From positions 1 to 9,496 of the forward strand of contig JAULUH010000578.1 of the NCBI GenBank assembly GCA_032111745.1: a stretch of 9,496 nucleotides of DNA, in the 5' to 3' direction. The notes under the pieces were generated by a model. That model did not search any database, was not told the origin of the DNA, and saw nothing but the letters and a program-made list of their open reading frames with translations. Position numbers and translations under genes: made by a program. This DNA comes from JAULUH01 sp032111745 (GTDB lineage Bacteria; Chloroflexota; Anaerolineae; JAAEKA01). The stretch's first letter is position 1; each line of letters begins with the position of its first letter. Shown piece after piece: positions 6,790 to 9,496 of the stretch.

Positions 6790-7068
6790 ATGCAACTGGC
6801 CAAAGTGATAGGGACCGTCGTCGCTACGCAAAAATACTCCGGCCTGGAGGGGATCAAACTGTTGATCATCCAGCCTCTGGACAAGGCCCAACAGCCCGCG
6901 GGCCAGCCGGTGGTGGCTACCGATGCCACAGCCCAGGCCGGACCGGGAGAGCTGGTGTTCTTCATCGGCGGCCGGGAGGCTGCCCTGGCCCTGCCCGAGC
7001 CCTTCGTGCCGGTGGACCACAGCATCGTGGGCATCGTCGACCAGGTCGATAGCCTGAAAGACGGCTAG
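6790..7068 (+). CDS. EutN/CcmL-family bacterial microcompartment vertex protein (BMC-P), copy 1
   Basis: A 92-residue protein of the EutN/CcmL family, whose pentamers cap the vertices of icosahedral microcompartment shells. The family pattern is clear: LAKVIGTVVATQK at the start, LEGIKLLIIQPLD (18-30), the VATDATAQAGPGELVFF stretch carrying the pentamer-lining QAGPGE loop, and SIVGIVDQVD near the end. The frame is open further upstream, but homology begins at MQLAKV, so the ATG at 6790 is the start. It lies 7 bases after a TATAAT hexamer and has no ribosome binding site, which implies leaderless translation. A second member follows after 11 bases, then a class II aldolase. Length is typical. 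No hexameric shell gene is in the window. The family call is near certain; assembly into a true shell here is inference. Confidence 0.95.
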   Translation: MQLAKVIGTVVATQKYSGLEGIKLLIIQPLDKAQQPAGQPVVATDATAQAGPGELVFFIGGREAALALPEPFVPVDHSIVGIVDQVDSLKDG

Positions 7069-7079
7069 AGCTCCCCCCC

Positions 7080-7364
7080 ATGTACATCGGACGAGTCTTC
7101 GGCAACGTAGTGGCCACGATCAAGGAGCCCCTGTTTGAGGGCCGCAAGCTAATGCTGGTGGAGCGCCTGCGGTTGGAGGGTGGCGCCGAGGACCGGTACG
7201 ACATCGCCGTGGACCTGGTGCAGGCCGGCCCGGGCGATACCGTGCTGGTGCTGGACGAGGGCAACAGTGCGCGGCAGCTGTTGGATCGCGAGCCCGACGG
7301 CTGCATCCGGGCCGTGATCGTCGGCATCGTCGACCAGGTGGACCTGGTGGAGGCCGCGGCGTGA
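7080..7364 (+). CDS. EutN/CcmL-family bacterial microcompartment vertex protein (BMC-P), copy 2
   Basis: A 94-residue second EutN/CcmL-family protein. Visible family features are MYIGRVFGNVVATIK, LFEGRKLMLVERL (18-30), a loop LVQAGPGDTVLVLD aligned with the QAGPGE loop of copy 1, NSARQLL, and AVIVGIVDQVD near the C-terminus. It differs from copy 1 over most of its length, so the two probably form distinct pentamers or take different vertices. The near-identical C-terminal strand is matched by a 17-base exact DNA repeat. There is no Shine-Dalgarno sequence: seven C residues precede the ATG, and translation probably depends on coupling with copy 1, whose stop is 11 bases upstream. Its TGA overlaps the GTG start of the aldolase. 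Confidence 0.95.
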   Translation: MYIGRVFGNVVATIKEPLFEGRKLMLVERLRLEGGAEDRYDIAVDLVQAGPGDTVLVLDEGNSARQLLDREPDGCIRAVIVGIVDQVDLVEAAA

Positions 7365-8143
7365 GCCAGCTGATCCGCTACGAGGCCCGCAAGGCGCCGG
7401 CCCGGCGCCCGACAGAGCAACAGCTGCGGCAGGAGATCGTGGACACCTGCCGCATGCTGCATGGGCAGGGCTACTGCCTGGGCTACGACGGCAACGTCAG
7501 CGCGCGGCTGGAGGGCGAGCGCTTCCTGGTGACGCCCAGCGGCATCAGCAAGGGGCTGGTGCGGGCTGACCAGCTGGTGACGGTAGATGGACAGGGCGAG
7601 CTGGTGGGCGCGGGCCGCTACGGAGCGCAGCGTGGGCTGCGGGCCAGCTCGGAGATCCTGCTGCATTTGGAGGCGTACCGGCAACGGCCGGATGCACAAT
7701 CGGTCATCCACGCCCACCCGCCCATTGCCGTGGCGCTGAGCATCGCCGGCATCAGCCTGGCCCGCTGCTTGCTGCCGGATATCATCCTCTATTTCGGCCT
7801 GATCCCGACCACCGACTACGCCACGCCAGCCTCGGCCGAGGGCGCGACCGTGATCCAGGACTTGATCCAGCGCTACGACGCGCTGATCCTGCAGCGGCAC
7901 GGCACCATCACCATCGGTCCCACGGTCACAGATGCCTACCTGAAGCTGGAGAAGCTGGAGCACACGGCACTGATCACCAAGACCCTGGTGGAGCTGGGCC
8001 GGGAGCGGCCGTTCCCCCAGGAGGAGATCGCCAAGCTGGTCGAGTGGCGTTCGGGGCAGGGGCTAATGCGGCCGGGACAGGCTGAGGACTTGTGTGCGGC
8101 GTGCGGCGTTTGCAGCCTGGCCGGAAGAAGAGTTTGTGCCTGA
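7361..8143 (+). CDS. Class II aldolase (L-fuculose/L-rhamnulose-phosphate aldolase type) with C-terminal Cys cluster
   Basis: A 260-residue class II aldolase/adducin-domain protein. Such Zn-dependent enzymes split fuculose-1-phosphate or related sugar phosphates into DHAP and lactaldehyde. Seen: GYDGNVSARL (41-50), VTPSGISKG (57-65), SSE with Glu98 as likely catalytic acid, HAHPP with Zn ligands His117/His119, and QRHG with the third ligand His180. About 17 basic residues precede the usual family start (EQQLRQEIVDTCRML), and the C-terminus is extended to a cluster CAACGVC (Cys245, 248, 251) plus Cys259. One or both extensions could be cargo-targeting peptides or a metal site; this is inference. 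GTG start 7361 overlaps the TGA of the preceding vertex-protein gene (GTGA), with GGAGG at 7349-7353, showing translational coupling to the BMC genes. Fucose/rhamnose microcompartments pair this enzyme with BMC pentamers. The exact substrate is not determined. Confidence 0.92.
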   Translation: MSQLIRYEARKAPARRPTEQQLRQEIVDTCRMLHGQGYCLGYDGNVSARLEGERFLVTPSGISKGLVRADQLVTVDGQGELVGAGRYGAQRGLRASSEILLHLEAYRQRPDAQSVIHAHPPIAVALSIAGISLARCLLPDIILYFGLIPTTDYATPASAEGATVIQDLIQRYDALILQRHGTITIGPTVTDAYLKLEKLEHTALITKTLVELGRERPFPQEEIAKLVEWRSGQGLMRPGQAEDLCAACGVCSLAGRRVCA

Positions 8144-8158
8144 TACCCGATCGGTATC
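8142..8158. other. Short inverted repeat between the aldolase and YhhN genes
   Basis: GATACC (8142-8147) and GGTATC (8153-8158) are perfect inverted repeats around a 5-base centre, overlapping the aldolase stop. No T-run follows, so it is at most a weak hairpin or an operator-like site. It may be chance. Confidence 0.3.
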
Positions 8159-8180
8159 TTGATCTTGACGAGGGTGCGTT

Positions 8181-8927
8181 ATGCCAGGCTCAGTTCAGAC
8201 CGCAGTCTATCCCGCTACATCTAGCCGCGCCAAGCTACTGGCAGCCGTGGGAGTGGTGGCCGCGCTGCTCTTCACCCTGCCATTCACCTCCGACATGCCC
8301 TGGGTGCGCCTGGTTGCCAAGCCGATCCCGGTGCTGTGCATGGCCCTGTGGATGGCTTGGCTGCCTGGCAAGGGGAGGTTTCAGGTCGCCGTGCTGACCG
8401 GACTGCTGCTGGGCGCGCTGGGTGACCTGCTGCTCGAGCTGGGCGACCAGACCTTCGTCCTCGGGCTGGTGGCATTCCTGTTGGGCCACCTGGCCTACAC
8501 CTACGCCTTTCTGCAGGATAGCCGCCAGCCGCGCTGGGGATGGGCGATAGCTTCCTATCTGTATGGAGCCGTTGCTTTCTTCATCCTGCTACGCGCAGGC
8601 GACCAGGGGGCCATGATGGTGCCCGTGGCCGTGTATGTGCTGGTCATCTGTACCATGCTGTGGCGGGCGTTAAGCCGGCTAGGGTCGCCAGGGGTTCCTG
8701 CACGCTCGGTTCAGGCCGGCGTGGTGGGGGCGCTGTTGTTCGCGGCCAGCGATAGCATGCTAGCCTTCAAGCTGTTTGTGGCACCCTTTCCGCTATCTGG
8801 CCTGCTAGTCATCGGCACCTACTGGCTGGGCCAGCTGGGCATTACCCTGTCAGCCACATGGGCTAGCTCGCCGGAGATGGTTGCCGAGACGGCGACCATC
8901 CCGTTGCCATTTGACGGTGAGGGATAG
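8181..8927 (+). CDS. YhhN/TMEM86-family membrane protein (putative lysoplasmalogenase)
   Basis: A 248-residue integral membrane protein with about eight hydrophobic segments (roughly 18-36, 42-61, 69-87, 92-111, 119-137, 145-163, 176-194, 203-226). Family features of YhhN/TMEM86 are present: AKPIP (46-50), TGLLLGALGDLLLEL with Asp82, FLLGHLAYTYAF (99-110), LLFAASDSMLAF with Asp191, and YWLGQLGI near the end. TMEM86 enzymes cleave the vinyl ether of lysoplasmalogens, releasing a fatty aldehyde; for bacterial YhhN proteins the activity is known for few members, so it is only a probable role here. The ATG at 8181 has GAGGG six bases upstream. The gap from the aldolase is 37 bases, so it may belong to the same transcript. 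The C-terminal tail is soluble, and its final codons carry the -35 of the next tRNA promoter. Confidence 0.87.
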   Translation: MPGSVQTAVYPATSSRAKLLAAVGVVAALLFTLPFTSDMPWVRLVAKPIPVLCMALWMAWLPGKGRFQVAVLTGLLLGALGDLLLELGDQTFVLGLVAFLLGHLAYTYAFLQDSRQPRWGWAIASYLYGAVAFFILLRAGDQGAMMVPVAVYVLVICTMLWRALSRLGSPGVPARSVQAGVVGALLFAASDSMLAFKLFVAPFPLSGLLVIGTYWLGQLGITLSATWASSPEMVAETATIPLPFDGEG

Positions 8928-8939
8928 CGGTGCTAGAAT
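8911..8939 (+). promoter_or_regulatory. Strong sigma70 promoter for tRNA-Glu(UUC)
   Basis: A -35 TTGACG (8911-8916) and a -10 TAGAAT (8934-8939) are 17 bases apart, and the -10 carries a TGC extension (8931-8933). Predicted start is near 8946, 7 bases before the mature tRNA. The -35 is inside the last codons of the YhhN gene (stop 8925-8927), the same layout as at the other tRNA-Glu. Confidence 0.83.
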
Positions 8940-8952
8940 AGACCAGCTTCCC

Positions 8953-9025
8953 GCCCCCATCGTCTAGAGGACCAGGACACAGGCCTTTCAAGCCTGCGAC
9001 AGGGGTTCGAATCCCCTTGGGGGCA
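8953..9025 (+). tRNA. trnE(UUC): tRNA-Glu (anticodon UUC), CCA not encoded
   Basis: The acceptor stem GCCCCCA (8953-8959) pairs with TGGGGGC (9018-9024), and the discriminator is A9025. The D region starts GTCTAGAGG. The anticodon stem CAGGC/GCCTG holds loop CTTTCAA with anticodon TTC at 8987-8989. The T arm is AGGGG-TTCGAAT-CCCCT. The bases after the discriminator are CTT rather than CCA, so the 3' end must be added by a CCA-adding enzyme. This is the major tRNA-Glu, reading GAA and GAG. Confidence 0.96.
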
Positions 9026-9050
9026 CTTTTCTTGTACCCCGGTATTCGCG

Positions 9051-9075
9051 GCCTCTCCTCATCGGAGAGGCTTTT
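9051..9075 (+). terminator. Rho-independent terminator of tRNA-Glu(UUC)
   Basis: A perfect 8-bp stem, GCCTCTCC (9051-9058) with GGAGAGGC (9064-9071), with loop TCATC and a following TTTTGTTT tract. It is 25 bases after the tRNA and lies between the tRNA and the convergent WD40 gene. The T-run is on the + strand side only, so it serves the tRNA and not the WD40 gene. Confidence 0.87.
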
Positions 9076-9111
9076 GTTTGGCATTGCGACGATCTCATCC
9101 GAGTTTCTACC

Positions 9112-9496
9112 TCACGGCGCTGTCGGGCACTCATCCAAATGGAGATACTTGCGGCACTCGGCAGTCGTCAGGCTGCGCGTGACCCGCTCTTTAGCCAGCT
9201 GCATGAGCTGGTCGATCTGCAACGTATAGGCCTGCACACGCCCGTCGGCGTCGAGCGTGGCGAGCACGCTTCCGTCCGGGCTGAAGGCCATACTCCGGAG
9301 CGCGCTCTGGGTGTAGAGGGTGATAAGCTCTCGCCCGTCGGAGGCGTCCCAGAGGCGGACCGTCGAGTCCCCGACCGTCGCCAGCTGCTTCCCGTCCGGG
9401 CTGAAGGCTAGCGCCATTACGATACCAGTGTGACCCGCCAGCGTGAACAACTGCTTCCCTGTATCCATGTCCCACAACCTCGCCGTGCTGTCCTGG
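9112..9496 (-). CDS. WD40-repeat protein, C-terminal part (5' end outside window)
   Basis: The frame is open to the right edge (it reads QDSTARLWDMDTGKQ from the border), so the N-terminal part is missing. It shows the end of one beta-propeller blade (ARLWDMDTGKQLF), one full blade with a GH...WD pair (GHTGIVMALAFSPDG to VRLWD), and a final blade (MAFSPDGSVLATLDADGRVQAY). A short helical tail of about 34 residues (bases about 9112-9216) follows, containing AKERVTRSLTTAECRKYLH and ending CPTAP. I recall this tail on WD40 proteins of Chloroflexota and other multicellular-like bacteria, where the N-terminus is often a caspase-like, kinase, TIR or STAND NTPase domain; what this one carries cannot be seen. 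WD40 propellers act as protein-interaction platforms. It converges with the tRNA-Glu unit, 36 bases after that unit's terminator. No terminator of its own is evident. Confidence 0.9.
   Translation of the reverse strand, partial: QDSTARLWDMDTGKQLFTLAGHTGIVMALAFSPDGKQLATVGDSTVRLWDASDGRELITLYTQSALRSMAFSPDGSVLATLDADGRVQAYTLQIDQLMQLAKERVTRSLTTAECRKYLHLDECPTAP

Noticed and set aside
6962..7963. 333-codon open frame on the - strand opposite the vertex-protein and aldolase genes
   Set aside because: It runs across three well-supported + strand genes and has a low-complexity, shadow-like composition.
8165..8193. TTGACG before the YhhN gene as a -35 element
   Set aside because: No -10-like hexamer occurs at a suitable distance; the position would already be inside the coding region.
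1..9496. CRISPR array, insertion sequence, integrase or phage genes
   Set aside because: No regularly spaced repeats, no transposase or integrase motifs and no terminal inverted repeats with target duplications were found, despite the two tRNA genes that could serve as attachment sites.

Overview
The window is GC-rich, densely packed bacterial DNA, almost all of it coding on the + strand. I infer a Chloroflexota-type (Anaerolineae-like) genome or metagenomic contig. The reasons are the strong GC bias at third codon positions, a WD40 protein with a tail ending RVTRSLTTAECRKYLH, a GGCTTTAGCC-type palindromic repeat, C-tracts in place of Shine-Dalgarno sequences before some starts, and a FolK-GTP cyclohydrolase fusion. 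No 16S rRNA or ribosomal protein is present to fix the taxonomy.

Left part (1-3493): the 3' end of a metallo-beta-lactamase-fold hydrolase is followed by a PfkB-family sugar or nucleoside kinase. A 260-base gap then holds a large imperfect palindrome and a promoter. Next comes a two-domain folate or pterin enzyme, with HPPK (FolK) at the N-terminus and an MptA/FolE2-type GTP cyclohydrolase at the C-terminus.

Middle (3547-6769): two different alkaline-phosphatase-superfamily phosphodiesterases flank a tRNA-Glu(CUC). The tRNA has its own near-consensus promoter, whose -35 overlaps the stop codon of the first phosphatase gene, and a rho-independent terminator just before the second.

Right part (6774-8927): an extended -10 promoter sits so close to an ATG that its transcript should be leaderless. 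It drives two tandem EutN/CcmL bacterial-microcompartment (BMC) vertex proteins, a translationally coupled class II aldolase with a C-terminal Cys cluster, and probably a YhhN/TMEM86-type membrane protein. Class II aldolases with BMC pentamers are known from fucose/rhamnose-degrading microcompartments, where the aldolase releases lactaldehyde. No hexameric shell (BMC-H or BMC-T) gene and no aldehyde dehydrogenase is present, although both sides of this small cluster lie inside the window. It is therefore either a satellite locus or something unusual.

A second tRNA-Glu (UUC) follows, with its own promoter and terminator and no encoded CCA. The window ends in the 3' part of a convergent WD40-repeat gene on the - strand. 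The BMC-vertex/aldolase cluster and the FolK-MptA fusion are the items most worth attention.
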